This document shows, one piece after another, positions 14,126 to 21,463 of a stretch of DNA of 28,108 nucleotides; positions within the stretch are counted from its first letter, which is position 1; each line of letters begins with the position of its first letter. The translations under genes were made by a program, and so were the position numbers. The DNA lies in NCBI GenBank assembly GCA_964550165.1, contig CAZJYC010000029.1, positions 1 through 28,108 on the forward strand, given 5' to 3'. The DNA is from CAZJYC01 sp964550165 (GTDB lineage Bacteria; Acidobacteriota; Aminicenantia; Aminicenantales; Aminicenantaceae). The notes beneath the pieces are model-generated. The model made no database searches. It was not told the origin of the DNA and saw only the letters and a program-made list of their open reading frames with translations.

Positions 14126-14659
14126 TTGAAATTAGAGACACGAAGAGGGATCCCAACTTTACTCTTGGCTGCGAACCTTTTTCTCCTCTGTCTGGGGTGG
14201 ATTATGATGGTTTACGCGTATCCCCGTCTGCCGCAGGAGATGCCTTTCTGGCTCAGTTTTTTCGGACAAGAGCCGATTATCGCGAAGAAATCCGTTGTGT
14301 TTTTTATTTATCCACTAGTGCAGACCCTATTCTTTGCCTGTTTCCTGTTTTTTTCCAGAATCGGATTTTCCAGGATAAATCCCGCCAAGAGGAAACCTGG
14401 GAATCTGAGTCCAAGACAACGGCAACTTCTTTTCAATCTGATGAAAGAGTTCGTCTATTTAGTCCTTATTTTTTTTAACCTGATTTTCATCCACATTCAG
14501 AGAAGCCTCATCCTTCTCGCTCATGGGGTGGAGAAAGGAGTGAGCACGTTTTATTTTTACTCCCTTTTTGGCATCATCTTGGCTTTTATTCCTTTTTACA
14601 AGATAAGAGGAACCTTGCTGATCAGGATGGAAAAATCGCAATCCAAAAAAGAAACTTGA
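14126..14659 (+). CDS. Small integral membrane protein, DUF1648-like
   Basis: A 177-residue hydrophobic protein with about four membrane segments (near residues 10-32, 55-78, 108-128 and 140-160). After the first helix, YPRLPQEMPFWLSFFGQEP resembles the LPxxxPxHF region of DUF1648 proteins, but the similarity is short and I would not rely on it. The C-terminus is basic (RMEKSQSKKET). The start is TTG with GGA some 8-9 bases upstream; the next Met is inside the first helix, so the TTG is preferred. It is transcribed divergently from rpsO and stands alone. Function unknown. Confidence 0.7.
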   Translation: MKLETRRGIPTLLLAANLFLLCLGWIMMVYAYPRLPQEMPFWLSFFGQEPIIAKKSVVFFIYPLVQTLFFACFLFFSRIGFSRINPAKRKPGNLSPRQRQLLFNLMKEFVYLVLIFFNLIFIHIQRSLILLAHGVEKGVSTFYFYSLFGIILAFIPFYKIRGTLLIRMEKSQSKKET

Positions 14660-14703
14660 TTCTGAGAATAGATTTTAATCGGAGATGGAGATCTTGCGAT
14701 ATT

Positions 14704-15192
14704 TTACTTCAAAGACTTCAGGTGTTCTTTTCTTTGCACAAGGTGTTGCGCATATTTGGAATGGAGACCACCCATCGTGCTTTTGATTTTCTCTAATTTT
14801 TCTTCAACTTCAGCCAAAGTCATCTGATTGATCTTTTTTTTCTTCTCCGCTTTTGTCTTTTCCAGCTCAGGTTCTTTGGCTGTAGCTTGTTTCTCGGCTT
14901 TAGGTTCAGCCTTCTTTTCTTCGGCTGGTTTTACCTCTTCGACTTTCTCTTCCTTTTTTGCTTTCGGCTTCGGCTTTTCTTCAGCTTTTTTCTCCTCCCT
15001 GGGTGCTTTGGCTTTTTCTGGCTCAGCTTCTTTTTTTGCTTTTTTCGGTGATTTTTCAGGTCCAGGCTTGACTTCTTCTTTTTTCTTTTTTTCTTCCTTT
15101 TCGGGCTTTGCTTCTTTTTTTGCCTCGGGGGATTCCTTCTCGCCTTCGGCTTTTTGTTGAGTTGTGGCTTTCTCTTTTTTCTCTTCAGCCAT
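14704..15192 (-). CDS. Lys/Glu/Pro/Ala-rich disordered protein with a conserved-looking C-terminus
   Basis: A 162-residue protein. Residues 1 to about 118 are low-complexity, built from K, E, A and P with recurrent KxEE, KPE and EKKA units, clearly disordered and charged. The last 45 residues differ: KKINQMTLAEVEEKLEKIKS is a likely amphipathic or coiled-coil helix, followed by TMGGLHSKYAQHLVQRKEHLKSLK. The start is convincing: AAAGGA with 6 bases to the ATG. The mix could suit a nucleoid- or ribosome-associated protein or a periplasmic spacer, but there is no signal peptide. I recognise no family. It lies between convergent and divergent neighbours and is not in an operon. Confidence 0.7.
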   Translation of the reverse strand: MAEEKKEKATTQQKAEGEKESPEAKKEAKPEKEEKKKKEEVKPGPEKSPKKAKKEAEPEKAKAPREEKKAEEKPKPKAKKEEKVEEVKPAEEKKAEPKAEKQATAKEPELEKTKAEKKKKINQMTLAEVEEKLEKIKSTMGGLHSKYAQHLVQRKEHLKSLK

Positions 15193-15300
15193 TTCTTATC
15201 CTTTCATATTTCGTAGCTGAATTTCAGCGAAATTATGTTCGTCCCCTGTAGATTATCAGAATTTGGGTAAAGAGGGCAATCGTTTTTTTGGGCGTGTTAG

Positions 15301-15660
15301 CATTTCCAATTCCATGATAAGAGATTGGTCCACTAATATCCAAAGATTTTAGGAATAGCCGCAGCGACCATATCGGATTTAGCCTTCGGAGTTCGCTCTT
15401 GAAAAAGTTACACGCGGAGGCTAAGCGGCGAGAAAACCGTTTGAAGGCTGAGCGGGCATGGTTCCTCGACCGAAGGGAGAGGAGAGCGAAGCCTGAAACC
15501 GAGCGGGATTTGCCTCGCTGGGGCAAAGCCCGCGTGTTTTTGAACCGCTTAGCCGGAGCGCTACGCAGCCGCTGAGAAGAGCGAACGGAGAATGGCGTTA
15601 AAAATCCGATGGGGAGCTAGGCTATTCCCAAAATCTCTCTAGGTCATAGGATTGGAAATG
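15301..15660. repeat. Long imperfect palindrome, copy B of the intergenic repeat family
   Basis: A 360-bp nested inverted repeat between divergent genes. The outer arms are CATTTCCAAT (15301-15310) and ATTGGAAATG (15651-15660), perfect. The next arms are AGATTTTAGGAATAGCC (15344-15360) and GGCTATTCCCAAAATCT (15620-15636), 16 of 17 paired. Further pairs are ATCGGA/TCCGAT, GTTCGCTCTT near 15391 with AAGAGCGAAC near 15577, and GGCTAAGCGG near 15419 with CCGCTTAGCC near 15545. The core holds two hairpins, about 15443-15492 and 15500-15535, the latter GCGGG..TTTGCC/GGCAAA..CCCGC. It shares boundary blocks with copy A in the opposite orientation. Open frames over it (for example 15233-15526) are artefacts. 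The rest of the 15193-15716 gap holds only the waaA promoter. Confidence 0.82.
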
Positions 15661-15678
15661 TTTCCTTTGAGCGTGCGC

Positions 15679-15707
15679 TTGAACAAGGCCCGGGAATTTA
15701 GTATAGT
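15679..15707 (+). promoter_or_regulatory. waaA promoter (probably leaderless)
   Basis: TTGAAC (15679-15684), a 17-bp spacer and TATAGT (15702-15707). Transcription would begin near 15714-15715, two or three bases before the ATG at 15717. There is thus no room for a ribosome binding site, and none is seen. Confidence 0.65.
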
Positions 15708-15716
15708 CGTTTGAAC

Positions 15717-16988
15717 ATGAATTTTTTTTACTCTATCCTTCTTTTCCTGTCGCTTTTGATTTATATTCCTCTTTATTTTGTCCGGTTGACAATCTTCAGA
15801 GGAGAGTCCCTTTTTCTCAGAGAAAGATTGGGATTCAAGCTTCCGGAAAAAAGACTCAAGGATAGATCACTCTGGATCCATGCTGTTTCTGTCGGTGAGG
15901 TTCTCTCCCTTCAGAATTTAATCCAAAAAATTAAACAAAAACATCCCAACTGGATGATTCATTTTTCGACTCTGACCAATACAGGGATGAAAGTTGCCAG
16001 TGAAAAACTGAAGGATATCGACCAGATCTTCTTTGTTCCTCTGGATTTCACGCGCGTTGTGCGCAAATTCTTTAAGACGTTGAAACCCAGAGTTTTTGTT
16101 CTGGCGGAATCAGAATTCTGGCCGAATCTTCTCAGGGAAGCGAAAAGAAGGACAGAAGGAGTGATTCTTGTCAACGGAAGAATCTCGGAGGTTTCTTTCC
16201 GAAGGTATTCCAGGTTTAAGTTTTTTGCCAGAAAGATACTGAAAAATATTGACTATTTTTTGGTCCAGACCGAGAAAGACAGGGAGATGCTGGAGACGAT
16301 AGGTGTAAACGCCGAAAAAATCAAAGCTGTCAGCAATCTAAAATCTGAAATCTCCCTTCCTCTCCTATCCTCCGAGGAAATTTTGAGGCTGAAGAAAGAG
16401 CTGAGCATGCCTGTGACAAAAAAAGTGGTTGTGGCCGGAAGCACGCGCAAAGGGGAAGAACGAATGATTCTTAAGGCTTATACCCGAGCGAGATCCGAGA
16501 AGGAGAACCTCCTTCTTGTTCTTGCTCCCCGTCACCCTGAGAGGTTCGACGAAGTGGAGCGGATTTGTCAAGAATTCCCTTTTAAAGTCAGGCGAAAGAC
16601 AGAGGCTTCCCCAGACACAGAGTGGGATATTCTGATTCTGGATACACTCGGCGAACTGGCTCAATTTTATGCCCTTTCTGATGTCGCCTTTGTGGGTGGG
16701 AGCCTGGTTGCCTGGGGTGGCCACAATTTGCTCGAACCGGCATTTTACCAGAAACCTGTGTTTTTTGGGCCCCATATGAAGAATTTTGCGAGTTTGGCTG
16801 AAAAGTTTGTCGCCGCTCAAGCCGCTCGGATTGTCTCCGGAGAAAAAGACCTGGTCGCTATGTTTCTGATGAAGGATGAGAAATTTTTACAGGAAATGGG
16901 GAAAAGGGCCAAACAGGCTTTAAACTCACTTCAAGGAGCTACGGAAAAAACAATCCAGGCCATCGAGATCTTGATGGCTGGGGTTTAA
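15717..16988 (+). CDS. waaA: 3-deoxy-D-manno-octulosonic acid (KDO) transferase
   Basis: Adds KDO from CMP-KDO to lipid A at the cytoplasmic face of the inner membrane. The chain of about 423 residues has an N-terminal membrane anchor (FFYSILLFLSLLIYIPLYFV), then LWIHAVSVGEVLSLQNLIQ, HFSTLTNTGMKVA, FVPLDF, LAESEFWPNLLREAKRR, VNGRISEVSFRRYS, AGSTRKGEE, LAPRHPERFDEV, and the GT-B donor-site region VAFVGGSLVAWGGHNLLEPAFYQKPVFFGPHMKN. The start at ATG 15717 (TTG two codons earlier lies at or before the predicted transcript start) gives a nearly leaderless message. PAP2 phosphatase follows after 9 bp. Whether it adds one or more KDO units cannot be told from sequence. Confidence 0.96.
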   Translation: MNFFYSILLFLSLLIYIPLYFVRLTIFRGESLFLRERLGFKLPEKRLKDRSLWIHAVSVGEVLSLQNLIQKIKQKHPNWMIHFSTLTNTGMKVASEKLKDIDQIFFVPLDFTRVVRKFFKTLKPRVFVLAESEFWPNLLREAKRRTEGVILVNGRISEVSFRRYSRFKFFARKILKNIDYFLVQTEKDREMLETIGVNAEKIKAVSNLKSEISLPLLSSEEILRLKKELSMPVTKKVVVAGSTRKGEERMILKAYTRARSEKENLLLVLAPRHPERFDEVERICQEFPFKVRRKTEASPDTEWDILILDTLGELAQFYALSDVAFVGGSLVAWGGHNLLEPAFYQKPVFFGPHMKNFASLAEKFVAAQAARIVSGEKDLVAMFLMKDEKFLQEMGKRAKQALNSLQGATEKTIQAIEILMAGV

Positions 16989-16997
16989 AGATTTCCG

Positions 16998-17831
16998 ATG
17001 ATTTATTTCAAGAGAAAGCTATGGACTATTTTCCTGGCCGCGGGAATCTTCTTTTCTCCTCATCAAAGCCTGCTTTTTGGAGAGAACCAGCCTTCTGAGT
17101 ACAAAATTAACAGAGAATTCTTCAAGAATTTTGGGGACGATTGCCTTGGAGTCTTCGTTTCGCCGAAGGACTGGCAGAAAAGAGACTCCCTTATTTTTTC
17201 GGCGGTTTTAACGACGGGATTCCTTCTTTCGTGCGCGGACCGGGATGTCCACCAATGGGTCCAGAACAGCCGGAGTCCGTCTTCAGACGATTTTTTCCAA
17301 GCTGTAACCCTTCTCGGCGATGGAAGAGTCATCTTTGGCCTGGTAGCAGTTTCCTATGCCTCAGGTGAGATTTTCAATAACAGAAGCCTGAGGAAGACAG
17401 CTCTTCTGAGTCTGGAGAGCTGGGTGGCGGCAGGGCTTCTTGTCGGAGGCCTAAAGTTTGCCATCGGAAGAGCTCGGCCAGAGACAGGAGAATCCAGTCA
17501 TTCGTTTCATCCCTTCTCGATGAAGTCGCGCTTCAATTCCTTTCCCTCGGGCCATTCGGCTTCAGCTTTTGCCGTGGCTACGACGATTGCCGAACAGTCC
17601 GAACAGGCCTATCTTGATATTCTTGCCTACAGCCTGGCCGCTTTTGTGGCCCTATCCAGAGTCCACAACAATAAACACTGGCCATCCGATGTTTTCATAG
17701 GCTCTTGCCTCGGTCACTTTGTTGCCAAGAAGATCTCCGCCTTAAACCGGAATCGGGACGCAAAACAATTGAGGTTGAGCGTCCATCTTTCTCATAATCA
17801 TCGATCCCTTTCTCTCAGCCTTTCTTTTTGA
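16998..17831 (+). CDS. PAP2-family membrane phosphatase
   Basis: Type 2 phosphatidic-acid-phosphatase/haloperoxidase-family protein of 277 residues. An N-terminal signal or anchor (about 8-28) is followed by several membrane segments and the three catalytic motifs: KxxxxxxRP as KFAIGRARP (153-161), PSGHS (183-187) and SRxxxxxHxxxD as SRVHNNKHWPSD (220-231). Such enzymes remove phosphate from lipid phosphates such as undecaprenyl pyrophosphate, phosphatidylglycerol phosphate or lipid A; the substrate here is unknown. Following waaA by 9 bp, a role in lipid A or lipid-carrier dephosphorylation is a reasonable guess. The tail (RDAKQLRLSVHLSHNHRSLS) is basic, Ser-rich and not part of the domain. 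Confidence 0.92.
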   Translation: MIYFKRKLWTIFLAAGIFFSPHQSLLFGENQPSEYKINREFFKNFGDDCLGVFVSPKDWQKRDSLIFSAVLTTGFLLSCADRDVHQWVQNSRSPSSDDFFQAVTLLGDGRVIFGLVAVSYASGEIFNNRSLRKTALLSLESWVAAGLLVGGLKFAIGRARPETGESSHSFHPFSMKSRFNSFPSGHSASAFAVATTIAEQSEQAYLDILAYSLAAFVALSRVHNNKHWPSDVFIGSCLGHFVAKKISALNRNRDAKQLRLSVHLSHNHRSLSLSLSF

Positions 17832-18013
17832 ATCAGGTTTCGAATCCTCATTTCAGAGCTAATCCCGAAGCATAAAAAGGCCTGTTCCCCTTCCGAGGTA
17901 ACGATGGATTAAAAGCGGCGTGTTTTCGGACTACTTAGCCCGAGCATTGTTCTGGACTTGGAGAAGATGATTTTATATATTAAAAATTCATCGCGAACTT
18001 TGAGGAGAAAAAA

Positions 18014-19717
18014 ATGACTCAAACGATCAGCCGCAGGAATTTCTTGAAAAAGTCATCCAAAATTGTTGGCGTGGCCGGGCTCAGTGGTAGCAGCCTTTTT
18101 TTTAAAGGATGCACCTCCAAAAAAGATTTTGATATCGTCATCAAATCCGGCCGCGTCTTTGATGGGCTGGGGAAGGATGCTGTCGAAGCCGATATCGGGA
18201 TCAAACACGGACTTATCGAGGAGATCGGGGAGATATCCGCCTCGAGAGGGAAAGATGTGATCGATGCCAAAAACATGACTGTCTGCCCTGGTTTTATCGA
18301 TGTCCATACCCACACCGACATTCAGCTCCTGGTCAATCCCAAGGCGGAAAGCTCCATCCGTCAGGGCATCACGACTCTGATCAGCGGAAACTGCGGAGAT
18401 TCTCCTTTTCCCGTGGCCGAGGAAATATGGGAAGAATCGAAGCAGAATCTAAAGGAGATTTACCAGCTAGAGTTAACCTGGAAGGATATCAACGGCTTTT
18501 TCTCAAGGCTTGAAGAGAAGGGGTTGGCCCTGAACTACGCCACTCTGGTCGGGCAGGGCTCTATTCGGGGAGCGGCGGTGGGCTTCAATGACCGTCCGCC
18601 GAAGCCGGAAGAGCTCGAAAAGATGAAAAGGATGGTTGCCGAAAACATCGTAAACGGAGCCGTCGGATTGTCCACCGGCCTGGAGTATGCGCCCGGGAGT
18701 TACGCCCAGCCTGAGGAGATAGCTGAACTGGTCAAAGTTGTTGCCCGGTACGGGGGGGTTTATGCGACGCATATGCGGGATGAGGGTGACCGGCTGCTCG
18801 AATCCCTCGACGAGACCATAAGTGTGGCCCGCAAGACAGGAGTCAGCCTTCAGATTTCCCATCTCAAGGTGGCTTATCCGAGAAACTGGCCCAAGATTGA
18901 CCCCGCCCTGGCCAAAATTGAGGAGGCAGAAAAAGAAGGAATATCCCTCTTCTGCGACCGCTACCCTTACATCGCCGGCTCGACCGGACTCAGTTTCTAC
19001 TTTCCGCTTTGGGCAAGACAGGGAACAACCGAGGAATTCCTGGCCAGGCTTAAAGACCCTAACCTGGAGGGTCAACTCCGAGCCCATCTTGCCGAACAGG
19101 AGAAAAAATTGGGCTCCTGGGACAAGGTTGTCATCTCCTCTGTGGTGACTGAAGGAAACAAGCGTTTTGAAGGAAAAAGCATTCTGGAAGGCGCCAAGGA
19201 GACAGGAAAGAGTCCCTATGAATTTATGAGAGATGTGTTGGTCGAAGAGAGAAACCGGGTGGGAATGGTCATTTTCATGATGAAGGAGGAAAATTTGAAA
19301 AGAATTCTGGCTCATCCCCTGGTCGGCATCGGCACAGACGGTTCGGCAGTTGCGCCCTACGGGCTTTTGGGCCGCGGGAAGCCCCATCCCCGTCATTATG
19401 GCACTTTTCCCAGAGTCCTGGGCAAATATATCCGCGAGGAAAAGATTATTCCCCCTAAAGAGATGCTGCAGAAGATGACCTCTCTTCCTGCAAAAAAATT
19501 TGGCTTTGAGAGAAGAGGAATCATTGAGCGGGGCTGCTTTGCGGATATCGTCCTTTTTGATGAGGAAAGAGTCGCGGATAAAGCAACATGGGCAGACCCC
19601 CATCAATATCCGGCTGGAATTGAGTTTGTCCTCGTCAACGGAGTCGTTGTCATCCGTGAGGGCGAGCATACCGGAAAACTGCCGGGTAAAATCTTGAAGA
19701 AAAGAGTCCAAGCGTGA
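18014..19717 (+). CDS. N-acyl-D-amino-acid deacylase (D-aminoacylase), Tat-exported
   Basis: An amidohydrolase-superfamily enzyme that hydrolyses N-acyl-D-amino acids. The 567-residue chain begins with a twin-arginine signal (SRRNFLKKSSK) and a hydrophobic stretch ending FFKGC, so it may be a Tat-exported lipoprotein, though the lipobox is imperfect. The metal-site motif DVHTHTD, the CGDSPFP cysteine region, ATHMRDEGDRLLESL, QISHLKVA and GIGTDGSAVAPYG follow the D-aminoacylase order. The C-terminal HPRHYGTFPRVLGKYIREE and ADIVLFDEE regions complete the barrel. GAGGAG precedes the ATG. It overlaps the next gene by four bases. The extracytoplasmic site suits D-amino-acid peptides or peptidoglycan fragments; the acyl group and side-chain preference are unknown. 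Confidence 0.93.
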   Translation: MTQTISRRNFLKKSSKIVGVAGLSGSSLFFKGCTSKKDFDIVIKSGRVFDGLGKDAVEADIGIKHGLIEEIGEISASRGKDVIDAKNMTVCPGFIDVHTHTDIQLLVNPKAESSIRQGITTLISGNCGDSPFPVAEEIWEESKQNLKEIYQLELTWKDINGFFSRLEEKGLALNYATLVGQGSIRGAAVGFNDRPPKPEELEKMKRMVAENIVNGAVGLSTGLEYAPGSYAQPEEIAELVKVVARYGGVYATHMRDEGDRLLESLDETISVARKTGVSLQISHLKVAYPRNWPKIDPALAKIEEAEKEGISLFCDRYPYIAGSTGLSFYFPLWARQGTTEEFLARLKDPNLEGQLRAHLAEQEKKLGSWDKVVISSVVTEGNKRFEGKSILEGAKETGKSPYEFMRDVLVEERNRVGMVIFMMKEENLKRILAHPLVGIGTDGSAVAPYGLLGRGKPHPRHYGTFPRVLGKYIREEKIIPPKEMLQKMTSLPAKKFGFERRGIIERGCFADIVLFDEERVADKATWADPHQYPAGIEFVLVNGVVVIREGEHTGKLPGKILKKRVQA

Positions 19718-20556
19718 AACAGATTCCTTTGCCCGAAAAATTTATCGATGTCGACGGCTACACAATCCGTTTTGTGGAGAAAGGCGAGGGTTTCCCCTTG
19801 ATCCTCATCCACGGCCTGGGAGCCTCTCTGGAATGGTGGCGGTTCAACCTGGATAGCCTTTCCGAGAAATATCATGTCATCGCCTTTGATTTTCTGGGGT
19901 TTGGAATGTCCTCAAAGCCCAGAAACAGGATCAGCCTGAATTTAGCCTCTGAATTCATGCGCTCTTTTCTTGATGCTTTGGAGCTGCCAAAGGCTTCCCT
20001 CATCGGGAATTCCTTGGGAGGCCTGATCGCTTTGCAGACAGCTGTAAAAATTCCGAACAGGGTCGAGAGGCTGATTCTGGTCGATAACGCGGGATTCGGG
20101 TCAAAGGTTTCTTTCTATTTGCGCCTGGGCTCTGTTTTTCCTGTAGGCGAGGTTGCGCTGGCCCTCAGGAATCGTCTGACAGTCAGGTTTTTCCTCTCCC
20201 GCCTTGTCCATGACAGCAAGAGGCTTCCCAACGAGCTCATCGAGACTGTCTTGAGGACTTTCAGTTTGCCTCTTAATGCCGAAGTCTGTCTTCAAGTCCT
20301 GCGAACGGGCGTGAGCTGCAGGGGATTAAAGGACGAAATAAGGCGTTCGAGCATCGGGGGTGCATCTTCTCTGCCTCACAAGATTTTGATTGTCTGGGGA
20401 GAAGATGACAGAATCACCCCCTTGCGTCAGGCCTATGTGGGAAAAAGGCTGCTGAGGAATTCCAGTCTTCATGTCCTTGAAAAATGCGGCCATCTGCCCA
20501 TGGTTGAATGGCCGGAGAAATTCAATCGCCTGGTGCTCGATTTCCTGGAATCATGA
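19714..20556 (+). CDS. Alpha/beta hydrolase
   Basis: A 280-residue alpha/beta-fold hydrolase with LILIHGLGASLEWW (oxyanion region), FDFLGFGMSSKP, nucleophile elbow GNSLGG (Ser100), acid GEDDRITP and base GHLPMVEWP. No signal peptide is seen. It starts at GTG overlapping the deacylase stop and ends overlapping the next start (ATGA), so the three genes are translationally coupled. Family members include esterases, epoxide and C-C hydrolases, so the substrate cannot be inferred. Context suggests it acts with the deacylase, for example on an ester- or amide-linked product. Confidence 0.88.
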   Translation: MKQIPLPEKFIDVDGYTIRFVEKGEGFPLILIHGLGASLEWWRFNLDSLSEKYHVIAFDFLGFGMSSKPRNRISLNLASEFMRSFLDALELPKASLIGNSLGGLIALQTAVKIPNRVERLILVDNAGFGSKVSFYLRLGSVFPVGEVALALRNRLTVRFFLSRLVHDSKRLPNELIETVLRTFSLPLNAEVCLQVLRTGVSCRGLKDEIRRSSIGGASSLPHKILIVWGEDDRITPLRQAYVGKRLLRNSSLHVLEKCGHLPMVEWPEKFNRLVLDFLES

Positions 20557-21443
20557 AAAAAGCTCTTTTCATCCTTCTTTTCTGTGTTTATCTGGCTCCT
20601 GTCTGTTTTCCCGTTCAGCAGGGTGAAGAATTTTCAACACCGTCCGGAACCGCAGTTGGTTTGAATTACAGGGCTCTCCAACCTGGAGAGACCATTGCCG
20701 TCACCCTGAAGGACAGTTCGACAATCCAAGAGGCACAGGTTCTATTTTCGAACAGAAGATATCCTATGGGAAGAATCGAGGAGAGCGGCGAGCTCTTAGC
20801 CTTTATCCCTCTGGGTCTTGAGTTAGAGCCCGGTCTTTATCCGATGGAGGTTGTCATCGGTAAAGCCGGAGTCCAGGAGGCATTCCGGATACAGGTTTCT
20901 GTGACAGCCAAAGAATTTCCCTTAAAAAAATTATGGGTGAACGAGAGATACCTCAAGCCTCCCCCCGAGTTTGCGGAGAGAATAAGGCTGGAATCTCAAA
21001 TGCTCAGCGTTATTTACGGCATAGCCACAGAGCGCTGGCTGGCTGAGGGGCGGTTTGTCCTTCCCGCGTCAGGGGAGGTGAATTCCTCGTTCGGCGAAAG
21101 AAGAGTTTTCAACGAGAAACACAATTCGACGCATGGCGGAGTGGACATCACAGAGCCTTACGGCGCGGCGGTCAAAGCCTCCAATTCAGGCCGGGTGGTT
21201 CTGGCCAGTGACCTCTATTTTTCCGGGAAAACAGTCATCATCGACCATGGCCTTGGCGTTTTTACAGTATACTGTCATTTTTCAAAGATCAGGGTCAAGA
21301 GGGGCGAGTCTGTCAGGAAGGGGGATATCATCGGAGAGGTCGGAGCCACCGGCCGGGCGACAGGCCCTCACCTCCACTGGGGAATGAAGATCTTTGGAAA
21401 AAGCGTGGACCCTTTTTCCTTATTGAGCCTCTCATTGGAGTAA
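20553..21443 (+). CDS. M23/LytM-type peptidase, exported
   Basis: A 296-residue protein starting at the ATG at 20553, which overlaps the hydrolase stop; the longer reading (20508) is inside the hydrolase gene. A signal peptide (MKKALFILLFCVYLAPVCFP) is followed by a beta-rich region (about 20-145) and an M23 domain. Its zinc motifs HGGVDI (HxxxD) and HLHW, plus YCHFSKIRVKRGESVRKGDIIG, are intact, so it should be an active endopeptidase of the type that cuts peptidoglycan cross-links or other glycine-rich peptides. Its coupling to a D-aminoacylase supports a cell-wall or D-amino-acid processing role; this is inference. Confidence 0.92.
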   Translation: MKKALFILLFCVYLAPVCFPVQQGEEFSTPSGTAVGLNYRALQPGETIAVTLKDSSTIQEAQVLFSNRRYPMGRIEESGELLAFIPLGLELEPGLYPMEVVIGKAGVQEAFRIQVSVTAKEFPLKKLWVNERYLKPPPEFAERIRLESQMLSVIYGIATERWLAEGRFVLPASGEVNSSFGERRVFNEKHNSTHGGVDITEPYGAAVKASNSGRVVLASDLYFSGKTVIIDHGLGVFTVYCHFSKIRVKRGESVRKGDIIGEVGATGRATGPHLHWGMKIFGKSVDPFSLLSLSLE

Positions 21444-21463
21444 GTGAAAAATTCTTTTTTCAC
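21444..21463. terminator. Bidirectional A/T hairpin between convergent genes
   Basis: GTGAAAAA (21444-21451), loop TTCT and TTTTTCAC (21456-21463) form a perfect 8-bp hairpin at the junction of the plus-strand M23 gene and the minus-strand S9 peptidase, overlapping the latter's stop. The A/T-rich stem with T runs on both strands could end transcription in both directions. It has little GC, so its strength is doubtful. Confidence 0.5.

Noticed and set aside
15233..15526. Minus-strand open frame of 97 codons in the intergenic palindrome
   Set aside because: It lies almost wholly inside the inverted repeat, has no ribosome binding site and no recognisable protein pattern; Arg/Ser-rich content is what such palindromes yield.
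17834..17852. T-arm-like GGTTTCGAATCC after the PAP2 gene, possible tRNA
   Set aside because: The T-stem does not pair and there is no acceptor, D-arm or anticodon structure around it.
17914..17926. Shared AGCGGCGTGT-TTC-type motif also at 23571-23583
   Set aside because: Only about 13 bases match and the flanks differ; I cannot distinguish it from chance.
18503..19711. 402-codon antisense frame opposite the D-aminoacylase gene
   Set aside because: It is a shadow of a clearly coding gene with all family motifs on the plus strand.
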